A DNA stretch of 64,000 nt from JAIBJN01 sp963811635. Lineage in GTDB: Bacteria > Actinomycetota > Thermoleophilia > Gaiellales > Gaiellaceae. The translations under genes and the position numbers were made by a program. Shown here piece after piece: positions 39,419 to 46,590 of this stretch; positions within the stretch are counted from its first letter, which is position 1; each line of letters starts with the position of its first letter. The stretch spans positions 17,767-81,766 of the forward strand of contig CAWESB010000026.1 of the NCBI GenBank assembly GCA_963811635.1, written 5' to 3'. The notes under the pieces were generated by a model. It searched no databases and was not told where the DNA came from. It saw nothing but the letters and a program-made list of their open reading frames with translations.

Positions 39419-39518
39419 CCCGATGTGCCGAAAGAAAGGATGAGCACCGGCGTCGGGCCGCTACGACGCAGGAGCATCTGCGGCGGGTCGTCCTCCAGCG
39501 GGACGGCCCGCCTTCTTT
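39419..39518 (+). ncRNA. Candidate small RNA or leader with an intrinsic terminator
   Basis: In the 353-base gap between mfd and pth, a plus-strand unit is visible: -10 box TAAGGT (39407-39412), a hairpin GCGTCG/CGACGC (39450-39469), and a perfect 12-bp terminator stem at 39482-39512 followed by TTCTTT. A six-codon ORF (ATG at 39423, peptide MCRKKG) starts ten bases after the box and its stop overlaps another ATG. No known RNA family was recognised. It could be a short sRNA or an attenuated leader. The rest of the gap (39285-39400 and 39520-39637) holds nothing I can name. Confidence 0.35.
39482..39518 (+). terminator. Rho-independent terminator, plus strand
   Basis: Stem 39482-39493 pairs with 39501-39512 over 12 bp (one G-U), loop of seven, then TTCTTT. 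No annotated plus-strand gene lies upstream, which argues for an unannotated transcript. Confidence 0.6.
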
Positions 39519-39637
39519 CGTCCCCCACGCCCCCATGGGGGCAGCAAGCCCCCCGATTCGACGCTATCGCGCCGGGGCGCGCAGGTGACGCTCACGAATG
39601 CGCCGAGATCGCGCCGAACTCGATTGGGGTCGCGGCA

Positions 39638-40237
39638 TCAGCGCTCGTTGAAGCGCTGCTGAGCCTCGTCGAGCCCGTCGCGTACGACCGCCTCGACGGC
39701 GTCGGCGGCCCGGGCGACGAGCGCCTCGACGTCGACCTCGTCCGTGAACGGCGAGAGCACCCAGTCGGCGACCGGGCGCGGATCGCCGCGCTCGGGCCGA
39801 CCGACGCCGATCCTGAGCCGCGCGAACTCCGGCGTGCCGACGTGCTGGGCGACCGAGCGGAGCCCGTTGTGTCCCGCCAGCCCTCCGCCCAGCCGGGCCT
39901 GCAGGCGGCCGAGGTCGAGATCGACCTCGTCGTGGACGACGAGCAGTTGCTCCGCCGGCAGCTTGAAGAAGCCCACCGCCGCGCCAACCGAGCGGCCGGA
40001 CTCGTTCATGTAGGTGAGGGGCTTCAGAAGGGCGACGCGCGAGCCGTCGAGCCGAACCTCGGAGAGCTCGCCCGAGAACTTGGAGCGAAACGACCCGCTC
40101 TGCCGGCGGGCCAGCTCGTCCGCGACCATGTGCCCGACGTTGTGACGCGTGCGGGCGTATTCGCGGCCCGGGTTGCCGAGCCCCGCCACGAGCAGGTCGA
40201 GCGTCGAGGCCGACTCGCCCCGACGGAAGAGACGCAC
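39638..40237 (-). CDS. pth: Peptidyl-tRNA hydrolase
   Basis: 199 residues. Recycles tRNA from dropped-off peptidyl-tRNA. Motifs: LLVAGLGNPGREYARTRHNV with the catalytic His, KPLTYMNESGRSV, VVHDEVDLDLG with catalytic Asp, and GLAGHNGLRSV. The GTG start is nine bases after rplY, the usual partner. Confidence 0.96.
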   Translation of the reverse strand: MRLFRRGESASTLDLLVAGLGNPGREYARTRHNVGHMVADELARRQSGSFRSKFSGELSEVRLDGSRVALLKPLTYMNESGRSVGAAVGFFKLPAEQLLVVHDEVDLDLGRLQARLGGGLAGHNGLRSVAQHVGTPEFARLRIGVGRPERGDPRPVADWVLSPFTDEVDVEALVARAADAVEAVVRDGLDEAQQRFNER

Positions 40238-40246
40238 GGGAAGGTC

Positions 40247-40954
40247 CTAGCTCTCGGCGGGCTCTTCGCCGCCGTCGCCCTCGGTCTCGCCCTCGGCCGC
40301 CGGCGCACCTTCCTCGCCCTCGGCCTCGCCCTCGACGCCCTCCTCGCCCTCGAGCCCCTCTTCCTCCTCGATCTCGGGCTCCTCGACCTTGGTCGGTGGC
40401 TGGACTGTCGCGACCACGGCCTCCGGGTCGTCGAGAACCTCCACGCCCTCGGGGACGATCACGTCGGCCACGCGGAGGGAGTCACCGATGGTCATGCCGG
40501 AGATGTCGAGCTCGAGGCGGTCGGGCACCTCCATGGGCAGCGCCTCGACGTTGATCTCGCGGAGGACGAGCGTGAGCGCGCCGCCCTCCTTGACGCCGGG
40601 CGACTCGCCGAAGGCCTCGACGGCGACCTGCGTCTGGATCACCTGGTCGAGCCGGACCTCGTGCAGGTCGATGTGGAGGAGCCGCGGGCGCGTGGGGTCG
40701 AGCTGGTACTCCTTGAGCACCGCGTGATGGGGCGTCTTCTGACCGTCAAAGACGACGTCGAGGATCGCGTGGAGCCCGTGGTCGCCGGTGAGCACGCGGC
40801 GCAGCTCCCGCTCCTCGACTGCGAACGGATGCGCCTTCTTGCCGGCGCCGTAGAGGACTCCGGGGATCATCCCGCTGGCACGCAGGCGCCGCGAGACGGC
40901 GCTTCCCGTGTCCTCGCGCGGCTTGACGTCCAGCTGGATGCGTTCTCCGGCCAT
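40247..40954 (-). CDS. rplY: 50S ribosomal protein L25/general stress protein Ctc
   Basis: 235 residues of the long CTC form. The N-terminal domain binds 5S rRNA (SGMIPGVLYGAGKKAHPF), the TL5-like C-terminal domain follows (IVPEGVEVLDDPEAVVATVQ), and the last ~50 residues are a very acidic Glu/Gly-rich tail. A TAGACT -10 box lies eleven bases upstream of the ATG, so the 5' leader is at most a few bases. Forms a two-gene operon with pth. Confidence 0.94.
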   Translation of the reverse strand: MAGERIQLDVKPREDTGSAVSRRLRASGMIPGVLYGAGKKAHPFAVEERELRRVLTGDHGLHAILDVVFDGQKTPHHAVLKEYQLDPTRPRLLHIDLHEVRLDQVIQTQVAVEAFGESPGVKEGGALTLVLREINVEALPMEVPDRLELDISGMTIGDSLRVADVIVPEGVEVLDDPEAVVATVQPPTKVEEPEIEEEEGLEGEEGVEGEAEGEEGAPAAEGETEGDGGEEPAES

Positions 40955-40965
40955 TCCGGCGGGCT

Positions 40966-40971
40966 AGTCTA
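40966..40971 (-). promoter_or_regulatory. -10 box TAGACT for rplY-pth
   Basis: Minus-strand TAGACT eleven bases before the rplY ATG. With prs displaced to 45.5 kb by the accessory stretch, rplY-pth appears to have its own promoter. Confidence 0.4.
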
Positions 40972-40998
40972 GCGAAGGCGACGAGCCGGGCCGCGGGC

Positions 40999-41635
40999 CT
41001 AGCCGGCCGCGCGCTCGGGCTCGATGCGCGCCTGGATCTGGGAGACGTAGAGCCCGAGCTCCCGCTGGCGCTCGGTCAGGCGCTCCTCGCGGATGGCGAG
41101 CAGATCCTCGCGCCGCTCGACCTCCTCCTCCCGCAACTCGAGATCCGACTCCATGACGGCGCGCCGCGCCTCCAGGTCGTTCTCGCGCTGCTCGAGGTCG
41201 CGGGAGCGCTCGCGCAGGCTGCCCTCCAGCTCGCTCGTGCGCCGCTCCCGCCGCTCCAGGCTTTCCCTGGACTCGATCAGCGCACCCGCGGAGCCGACCT
41301 TCTCCTCCAGCTCCTCGACTCGCTGCTCGCGCTCGACGAGCGTGAGCTCCAGCGCCGCCAGCCGCGTCTCGCGCTCCGCCAGCTGGCGTTCGCTCGCGGC
41401 CAGGCGCTCGGCATCGTCCCGGCTCGGCCCCTCGCCGCGGCCGATCTGGTCGATGTTCTGGATCTCGACCTTGATGACGGGCGGGAGGAGGCCCCCGCTG
41501 TTGGCGGGAGTCTGTGGAGTCGGCGGTGCTGCAGCCGACGGCTTCCGGCGACGACGGCGCCGGCTCTTTCGCCGCGCGGGCTCAGGCCGCTCCGCCGGGA
41601 AGGGGTTCTGGATGTCAGTCAGGGCCGAACGGCAT
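40999..41635 (-). CDS. Coiled-coil protein, probably one-base frameshifted at its start
   Basis: The minus-strand frame ending at 40999 encodes ~205 residues: a basic Pro-rich N-terminus, IKVEIQNIDQIGRGEGPS, then a long heptad-rich coiled coil (ERQLAERETRLAALELTLVE, VERREDLLAIREERLTERQ). It has no normal start codon near its beginning. An ATG at 41635 lies one frame off; removing one base from the GGG at 41622-41624 gives MPFGLTDIQNPF and a 211-residue protein. The Ser/Arg-rich opposite-strand reading is its shadow. Role unknown; DivIVA- or scaffold-like by appearance only. Confidence 0.6.
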
Positions 41636-41855
41636 GCAGACCGGACGATGACCGCCCGGCGAGCCGAGGGGCATCCCCCACAATGGCCATCTCGCGGCGG
41701 ATCCCACCATCAAGGGATGCCGCCTGGCGCGCAAGGGCCGGGCACAGTGGGTGGCGTTCCCTCGCTGTGACACACGAAAAGGCGGCTTCGTAGCGGCACA
41801 CGACCGGGCCCCGATCGGTGGCCGAGGGCTCGTCAGGCGGGCCCTCGGCCGCGTC

Positions 41856-42077
41856 CTACTCGACGAGCTCGCCCGGAGACTCCGGGTGCAGCAGCGCCCA
41901 CACGAGCAGGTGGGCAGCGACCTCACGCCGGCCCTGCTCCTCGTCGGGCGCGTCCAGTCGCTCGACGTCGAGCTCGGTCGATCCCACCGGGCGCACGGCG
42001 AAGCCGGACCGCGCGTAGTGCGCGTTCAGCTCCTCGCGAAGCGAGGGATCGGCGATTCGGAGTCGTACAGGCCGCAG
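41856..42077 (-). CDS. Small hypothetical ORF lacking a standard start
   Basis: A minus-strand frame with protein-like composition: RLRIADPSLREELNAHYARS, then VGSTELDVERLDAPDEEQG and VAAHLLVWALLHPESPGEL. The only start available near the homology-like beginning is CTG at 42077. An ATG at 42091 with AAGGAG nearby lies in another frame, needing one added base to connect. It may be a decayed or mis-sequenced gene; no family recognised. Confidence 0.35.
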   Translation of the reverse strand: MRPVRLRIADPSLREELNAHYARSGFAVRPVGSTELDVERLDAPDEEQGRREVAAHLLVWALLHPESPGELVE

Positions 42078-42144
42078 TTCTCCTTTTCCATCGGCTCTGC
42101 GGAAGGGTCCGCCACCCCTCGTCCGAGGGCTTCGCGGCGAGCGT

Positions 42145-42396
42145 CTAGGCCAGAAGGAACACGGCGACGAGCACGATCACAGCCCAGAGCGCGAGCCCGA
42201 GGACGATGCCGACCGCTGCGCCGCGGAAGAAGCGGATGAAGTCGTCCGGCGCCTGGCGGCCGAGATCGTCGTCGGCGGTCCACGCGTCGTCCTCTCCCGC
42301 CCAGGGGTCGTTCGCGGGCAGGGTCACCGGTTCGGCGTCCCGTGCCGATTCCTGCGCCGCGGGAGCCCGCGGCCGCCTCGGCAATCTCAACTCCAT
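42145..42396 (-). CDS. Small single-pass membrane protein
   Basis: 83 residues: basic N-terminus (RLPRRPRAPAA), an acidic Trp-containing linker (DPWAGEDDAWTADDDLGRQ), then FIRFFRGAAVGIVLGLALWA leading into one C-terminal membrane helix. No family recognised. The ATG is preceded by a 7-bp GTCTCTC/GAGAGAC hairpin. Confidence 0.55.
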   Translation of the reverse strand: MELRLPRRPRAPAAQESARDAEPVTLPANDPWAGEDDAWTADDDLGRQAPDDFIRFFRGAAVGIVLGLALWAVIVLVAVFLLA

Positions 42397-42854
42397 CGCG
42401 TCTCTCACCGCAGAGAGACTGCTCCCCTGACGCCTAAAGGGCGTTTGTCCCAGGTCCACTGTACCGCTGAGCAGGGATTTTTGCAAAGCGGGTGAGCCGC
42501 GCAGGGCGGGCCCCGCACGCCGGCGGCAGGCCCCACCGAAGCGCTCATGCGCTTGAAGGAGCTGGCTCCCACGTCCGGGTACGCTGCCTCCTCTAGCCCG
42601 ATGGAATGTGAGGTTTCGAGGCACATGCCTCCGAAGCCGCAACGGGGGGGTATCCGCCGCCCGGTCGGTCGTGCGCGGGGAAACTTTTTCCGGCCACATC
42701 CCCCACCGGGTCTGTCTGCGCGTCGGGGTGGGGTCGCCCCCTTCGGCCTGTTCCAGCTCCTGGAAGCGGCGGGAAGCGTCGTCCGCTGTCCCCGCTTGAA
42801 TCGCGGTTCGATACCGCTAAAGATCCGCCCTTCTACGACGAAAAGGGGGCGCCA
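42397..42854. other. 458-base intergenic stretch without a convincing gene
   Basis: No frame here has codon use like the neighbours. It contains a short ACGCC/GGCGT hairpin (42431-42445) and a patch at ~42685-42740 with CTTTTTCC, then CATCCCCCACCGGG, then a G-run/C-run pair. That patch resembles the sequence upstream of the CDF gene at 43711-43790. A tRNA T-arm-like GCGGTTCGATACCGC at ~42802 is not part of a full tRNA. Confidence 0.4.
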
Positions 42855-43550
42855 GTGAGTTCGGATCAGAGGGCTGCGCGGATTTTCGGCGTGCTGTTTC
42901 TCATCACGTTCGTGACGTCGATCTCGGCGCTGGCTCTGTTCCAGCCAGTCCTTGACGATCCGGCCGCGTACATCGCCGGGGGCGGTAAGGACAACCAGAT
43001 CTACCTCGGAGCGTTCCTGGAGCTCCTTCTCATCCTCGCGAACGTCGGAACGGCCGTTGTCCTCTATCCGATCGTGAGGAGACAGAACGAGTTCCTCGCC
43101 ATCGGCTACGTCGCCGCCCGGATCATCGAGTGCGTCTTCATTGCGGCGGGGATCATCTTCGTCCTCGGGGTCGTCAGCCTGCGCCAGGACTCTCCGGACG
43201 CAGCCGACCTCGCCGTCTCGCTCGCGCAGCTCAAGGACTGGACGTTCCGGTTCGGCCCTGGATTCATCGTTCCCTTTGGAAACGGGCTGATCCTCGGCTA
43301 CCTGATGTACACCTCCGGCCTCGTCCCGCGGTGGATGCCCTGGCTCGGACTGGTCGGGGGGCCACTCCTCCTAATCGGGAGCATTGGCGTGCTCTTCGAC
43401 GTGTGGGACCAAACTGGCCCGGCGAGCCTCCTGGTCGCGCCCGAGTTCCTGTGGGAGCTGTTCCTCGGGATCTACGCGGCCGTCTGGGGCTTCAAGGCGT
43501 CGTCTCCGATCCTCAGGGGGGACCGACGCACGGACGCGCAACCGGCCTGA
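42855..43550 (+). CDS. DUF4386 family membrane protein
   Basis: 231 residues with six hydrophobic segments. Family marks: ARIFGVLFLITFVTSISALAL, then VLYPIVRRQNEFLAIGYVAARIIEC and FGNGLILGYLMYTSGLVPRWM. Function unknown. GTG start with a G-rich ribosome-binding site eight bases upstream, unlike the leaderless core genes. Followed by a strong terminator at 43587. First gene of the accessory stretch on the plus strand. Confidence 0.8.
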   Translation: MSSDQRAARIFGVLFLITFVTSISALALFQPVLDDPAAYIAGGGKDNQIYLGAFLELLLILANVGTAVVLYPIVRRQNEFLAIGYVAARIIECVFIAAGIIFVLGVVSLRQDSPDAADLAVSLAQLKDWTFRFGPGFIVPFGNGLILGYLMYTSGLVPRWMPWLGLVGGPLLLIGSIGVLFDVWDQTGPASLLVAPEFLWELFLGIYAAVWGFKASSPILRGDRRTDAQPA

Positions 43551-43586
43551 TTTTAGCCTCGGAGGTGGTGACAGTCGGCTGCTCGG

Positions 43587-43614
43587 GACGAGGCCCTTCG
43601 GGGCCTCGTCCTTT
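43587..43614 (+). terminator. Rho-independent terminator after the DUF4386 gene
   Basis: GACGAGGCCC pairs perfectly with GGGCCTCGTC around a TTCG tetraloop, then CTTT. It ends 60 bases after the DUF4386 stop codon. Confidence 0.75.
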
Positions 43615-43673
43615 CGGCCATCTAGTCGGCGGGTCCGGCACGTCGTAGGCTCAGCTTGCCGGGGCGTGGGCAG

Positions 43674-43715
43674 GGTAGTCCTAGGGTCACCTTGCGGCCC
43701 GCGCACTGGCCTTTT
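43674..43715. repeat. Imperfect direct repeat, copy A (upstream of the CDF gene)
   Basis: Begins GGGTAGTCCTAGGGTCACC and matches copy B at 44473 at roughly four of five positions. On the minus strand copy A could encode KASARAAR then stop, against KAEAQTER then stop in the real gene end at 44486, so it looks like a remnant of a duplicated gene junction. Confidence 0.6.
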
Positions 43716-43854
43716 TCCAAACGGACCGTCCCCCACCGGGGCGGAGCAGATCGGCGCAAGGGGGATGCCCCCATCGCCCTTGGCTAGGATGTGTGCCGGA
43801 GCGCCGGGAAGTCTGGTCGGCATTGGTTGTCCTGCCACAGACTGGAGGCGCTGC
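43716..43854. other. Leader of the CDF gene with C-run and G-run hairpins
   Basis: Contains CCTTTTTCC, then CGTCCCCCACCGGGG, then GGGGGATGCCCCC (5-bp stem). This order of elements mirrors the sequence upstream of the DUF4386 gene. GGAGG at 43844-43848 is the ribosome-binding site for the TTG at 43855. Confidence 0.35.
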
Positions 43855-44478
43855 TTGTTCTCGAAGGTGAATCTTGATCGCGCCGCGCTCCTTGGCTCCG
43901 CGCTTCGACTCTCGTTCGCCACGGTCGCATGGAACGGCATCGTTGGAAGCACCGCGCTCGTCCTCTCGTTCCTCGACGACAGCCAGGCCTTGGCGGCGTT
44001 CGCGCTAAACGCGCTCCTCGACACGTCAGCGTCGGTGGTGCTGATCTGGCGTTTTCGGAAGGAGCAGCGCGATCCAGTCGCTGCAGAACACCTCGAGCGG
44101 CGGGCACAGACCTGGATCATCTTGGCGATGGTGATGGTCGCCCTCTACATCGGGGTGCAGGCCATCCGCGCCCTTGTCGAAGGCTCACACCCGGACGCTT
44201 CGGCCTTCGGCTTGATCCTTGCCGTCCTCTCCCTAATCGTGCTGCCCTGGCTTGGGAGGCAGAAGCTGCGCGTCGCCGTCGACCTGGCGAGCCCAGCGCT
44301 TCATGGCGACGGAGTCCTGACGCTCGCGGCCGCGGCGCTGGCCGGGATCACGCTCACGGCACTTCTGCTGAACTCCGGGCTCGGTTGGTGGTGGGCCGAC
44401 CCGCTCGCGGCGCTCCTGATCGCCGTCGCGTTGGCGACGGAAGCCGCGCGCATCGCCGTGCGTCACCGCTTCGGGTAG
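43855..44478 (+). CDS. Cation diffusion facilitator-like membrane protein without C-terminal domain
   Basis: 207 residues with about six membrane helices. The pattern ALNALLDTSASVVLIWRF (helix 2) and HGDGVLTLAAAALAGIT with WWWADPLAALLIAVAL (helices 5-6) matches CDF metal/proton antiporters, including acidic residues at the helix 2 and 5 metal sites. The cytoplasmic C-terminal dimerisation domain of typical CDFs is absent. TTG start chosen for GGAGG six bases upstream; the frame also has an upstream ATG without a ribosome-binding site. Flanked by direct repeats. Confidence 0.72.
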   Translation: MFSKVNLDRAALLGSALRLSFATVAWNGIVGSTALVLSFLDDSQALAAFALNALLDTSASVVLIWRFRKEQRDPVAAEHLERRAQTWIILAMVMVALYIGVQAIRALVEGSHPDASAFGLILAVLSLIVLPWLGRQKLRVAVDLASPALHGDGVLTLAAAALAGITLTALLLNSGLGWWWADPLAALLIAVALATEAARIAVRHRFG

Positions 44479-44513
44479 TCCTAGGTCACCTTTCGGTCTG
44501 CGCCTCGGCCTTT
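44473..44513. repeat. Imperfect direct repeat, copy B (end of the CDF gene)
   Basis: GGGTAGTCCTAGGTCACC onward, matching copy A about 800 bases upstream. It contains the CDF stop codon and the last codons of the convergent gene at 44486. Confidence 0.6.
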
Positions 44514-45097
44514 GGCCACCAGTCGCCGCCCTCCTCGTGCAGCCACGGTGATGGTGCGCGGGGCGGGACGAACTGGGCGAGCGAGGGGTTTCCTTCAAGC
44601 GCCTCGGCCTCGACGGCGTCGAGGAGTTGGTGCAACGCCGGGGCGGAGACGTTCGGCAGGAGCAAGGCCCCGGCCTTGCTCGTGAATCCCCAGTCCGGCC
44701 CGCCCCTGGGATTCCGGGCAGCGAAGCTCCTCCCCGACCGATAGTGGGACGGCTGGTCCGGTCGCGGCTTCACGTTGAACACCGGCATGTAGTCGAGCCA
44801 GTGTTCGCGTAGGTCCCGACCCTCTTTCAGCTCGTCACGGAAGGTCTGCTCGACTGGGACCCTCGTCACCGGAGTGAGGTCGAGCGCGTGCAGGAGGTTC
44901 CGCGCAGCGACGAGCGCGAGGTGATGCTCGGTCTCCGCCGCCCACCAGGTCCCGCCGTTGAGGGGCCGCCCGGCGAGGTCTTCGTTCAGGATCGCGGCGA
45001 CGAGCGGCTCCCAGCGTTCGAGCTGTCGTCGGGTAGCGATGGCCCACAGCAGCCGCTGGCGGTTGACCATCCCCTCGTTGAAGTAGTCGGTGGTCAT
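44486..45097 (-). CDS. Hypothetical protein
   Basis: 203 residues, soluble, acidic N-terminus then a mixed fold with several Trp and His residues (WWAAETEHHLALVAARNLLHAL, LREHWLDYMPVFN). No family recognised and no signal peptide. Eight bases from the convergent CDF gene. Codon use is less extreme than the core genes, consistent with acquired DNA, but that is an impression. Confidence 0.6.
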   Translation of the reverse strand: MTTDYFNEGMVNRQRLLWAIATRRQLERWEPLVAAILNEDLAGRPLNGGTWWAAETEHHLALVAARNLLHALDLTPVTRVPVEQTFRDELKEGRDLREHWLDYMPVFNVKPRPDQPSHYRSGRSFAARNPRGGPDWGFTSKAGALLLPNVSAPALHQLLDAVEAEALEGNPSLAQFVPPRAPSPWLHEEGGDWWPKAEAQTER

Positions 45098-45142
45098 CCC
45101 GGCAGCCTCGCAGACGGCGTTGACACGCCTAAGCCCGTCGCG

Positions 45143-45411
45143 TCAGACCCAGGTCGCCACCTCGCGCCCTGCCCGGTACGGCAGCCGTGGCCGACGGGCC
45201 TTGCGGGAGTGGTCGAGGTCGGGCAGGTCGAGCCGGACCAGGGCCTCGCGGGTCTCGAGGTCGAGGCCGGTCAGGTAGTAGCGGCCGGCGAGGCAGGCGA
45301 CGTGCCCGCGCCGGACCTCGTCGCGGAGGACGGTCCGATCGTCGCCACGGTCGCGCCGCTGCGGGGGCCGACGAGGGCCACCAGCTCGGCCAAGGTCAGG
45401 CCGTCCTCCAC
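45143..45411 (-). pseudogene. Broken winged-helix-like gene
   Basis: From a GTG at 45411 the frame reads VEDGLTLAELVALVGPRSG then ATVATI; a second frame continues RTVLRDEVRRGHVACLAGRY then YLTGLDLETREALVRLDLP to a stop at 45143. Joined, it looks like a short winged helix-turn-helix protein. The break is near 45332-45340 and needs one base added (269 bases in total), opposite in sign to the other frameshifts. Probably a decaying regulator of the accessory region. Confidence 0.45.
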
Positions 45412-45462
45412 CGGCCCATGATCCCGCCGCCCTCAGGGAGCAGGCAAGGCTTCCCGCGGGAA

Positions 45463-45487
45463 TGGGTACAAAGTTTGGGTACAAAGT
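45463..45487. repeat. Tandem 12-bp direct repeat TGGGTACAAAGT, possible attachment core
   Basis: Copies at 45463-45474 and 45476-45487 are separated by one base and sit just downstream of the prs terminator hairpin. Paired short direct repeats next to a housekeeping terminator resemble a site-specific recombinase arm or core site. No matching copy was found at the other side of the accessory stretch, and no integrase gene is present. Confidence 0.4.
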
Positions 45488-45490
45488 GGC

Positions 45491-45519
45491 CGCAAACCCC
45501 CATGGCTAGGGGGTTTGCG
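45491..45519 (-). terminator. Terminator hairpin of the glmU-prs unit
   Basis: CGCAAACCCCC pairs perfectly with GGGGGTTTGCG over 11 bp with a seven-base loop, directly abutting the prs stop codon. On the minus strand it is followed by a weak T tract (CACTTTG). Confidence 0.65.
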
Positions 45520-46590
45520 TTAGAAGAGCTGGTTCTCGCCGGCGAAGATCGCCGAGACCGACTCGTCCGCGAAGACGTTCTCGATCGTCTCGGCGAGGAT
45601 TCCCGAGATCGTCAGGACGGTGAGCTTGTCCGGCCGGTTGAGTTCCCCGATCGGGACGGTGTCGGTCACGGCGACGCCCGCGAGCTCCGAGTCGGCGAGC
45701 TTCTGCAGCGCGTCCTCCGGGAAGAGGCCGTGCGTCGCGCACGCGTAGACCTTCGTCGCACCCGCCTCGAGCAGCGCCTGGGCGCCGGCGACGAGCGTCC
45801 CGCCGGTGACGATGATGTCGTCGCTCATGATCGCGACCTTGCCACCCACGTCGCCCACCACCTCGTTGACCGACGCGACGTCGTGTGCCGGGCGCTGCTT
45901 GTTCATGAGCGCGAAGTCGGCGTCGAGCATCTGTGCGAACTTCGTGGCCATCTTGGCGCGGCCTGGATCCGGCGAGACGGCGACCACGCCGTCGCCGTGG
46001 AGCCCGAGCGTCTCGCGGTAGTAGCGCGCGAAGAGCGGGAGGGCGGTCATGTGGTCGACCGGGATCCGGAAGAAGCCCTGGATCTGCCCGGCGTGGAGAT
46101 CCATGGTCAGGACGCGGTCGGCGCCGGCTGCGTCGAGCACGTCGGCTAGAAGCTTCGCCGTGATCGGCTCGCGGGGCGCCGACTTCTTGTCCTGCCGCGA
46201 GTAGGGGAACCAGGGCATGATCGCCGTGATCCGGTTGGCCGAGGCCAGCTTGGCCGCCTGGATCATGATCTGCAGCTCCCAGAGGTAGTCGTTCGTCGCC
46301 GGGCCGTGGCAGGTCTGGACGATGAAGACGTCGGCGCCGCGGATCGACTCCTTGTAGCGGCAGTAGATCTCGCCGTTCGCGAAGGTCTTGAGCTTGACGT
46401 CGCCGAGCTCGATGTTGAGCTGGTCGGCGATCCGCTGCGCGAGCACCGGGTGGGAGCGCCCGGCGAAGAGCATCAGCTTCCCCGACGGGCCGCGCTCGAT
46501 CCAGCGGCCCCGCTCGCCGCGCGGCTGGGGCGTGTGCTCGGGCGTCACCTCGAGGCCCGGGAGCGCGAGCTCAGTCGTTCCGGTTTCCAC
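45520..46590 (-). CDS. prs: Ribose-phosphate pyrophosphokinase
   Basis: 356 residues. Makes PRPP from ribose 5-phosphate and ATP for nucleotide, His and Trp synthesis. Motifs: KLMLFAGRSHPVLAQRIA, FANGEIYCRYKESIRGADVF, MPWFPYSRQDKKSAPREPI, the MDLHAGQIQGFF loop and the PRPP-binding DDIIVTGGTLV. The GTG at 46590 overlaps the glmU stop by 20 bases; an internal ATG at MLFAG with GGGGAAG upstream would give the usual ~325-residue protein and is a real alternative. Confidence 0.95.
   Translation of the reverse strand: METGTTELALPGLEVTPEHTPQPRGERGRWIERGPSGKLMLFAGRSHPVLAQRIADQLNIELGDVKLKTFANGEIYCRYKESIRGADVFIVQTCHGPATNDYLWELQIMIQAAKLASANRITAIMPWFPYSRQDKKSAPREPITAKLLADVLDAAGADRVLTMDLHAGQIQGFFRIPVDHMTALPLFARYYRETLGLHGDGVVAVSPDPGRAKMATKFAQMLDADFALMNKQRPAHDVASVNEVVGDVGGKVAIMSDDIIVTGGTLVAGAQALLEAGATKVYACATHGLFPEDALQKLADSELAGVAVTDTVPIGELNRPDKLTVLTISGILAETIENVFADESVSAIFAGENQLF

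Noticed and set aside
39519..39556. Possible 6C-type RNA from runs of C near CCCCCATGGGGG
   Set aside because: The two C-loop hairpins of that RNA family cannot be drawn; only a short palindrome is present.
41093..41770. Plus-strand Ser/Arg-rich 225-residue ORF
   Set aside because: It is the mirror of the minus-strand coiled-coil frame; the low-complexity SR composition is a shadow artefact.
41619..41801. Minus-strand 60-residue ORF upstream of the coiled-coil gene
   Set aside because: Third-codon GC is only about 60 percent, far below real genes here, and no family features are visible.
42795..42820. tRNA T-arm-like GCGGTTCGATACCGC
   Set aside because: No matching acceptor, D-arm or anticodon arm can be folded around it.
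42547..42858. Plus-strand 103-residue ORF before the DUF4386 gene
   Set aside because: No domain-like pattern, and it reads through the C-run/G-run leader patch; treated as intergenic.
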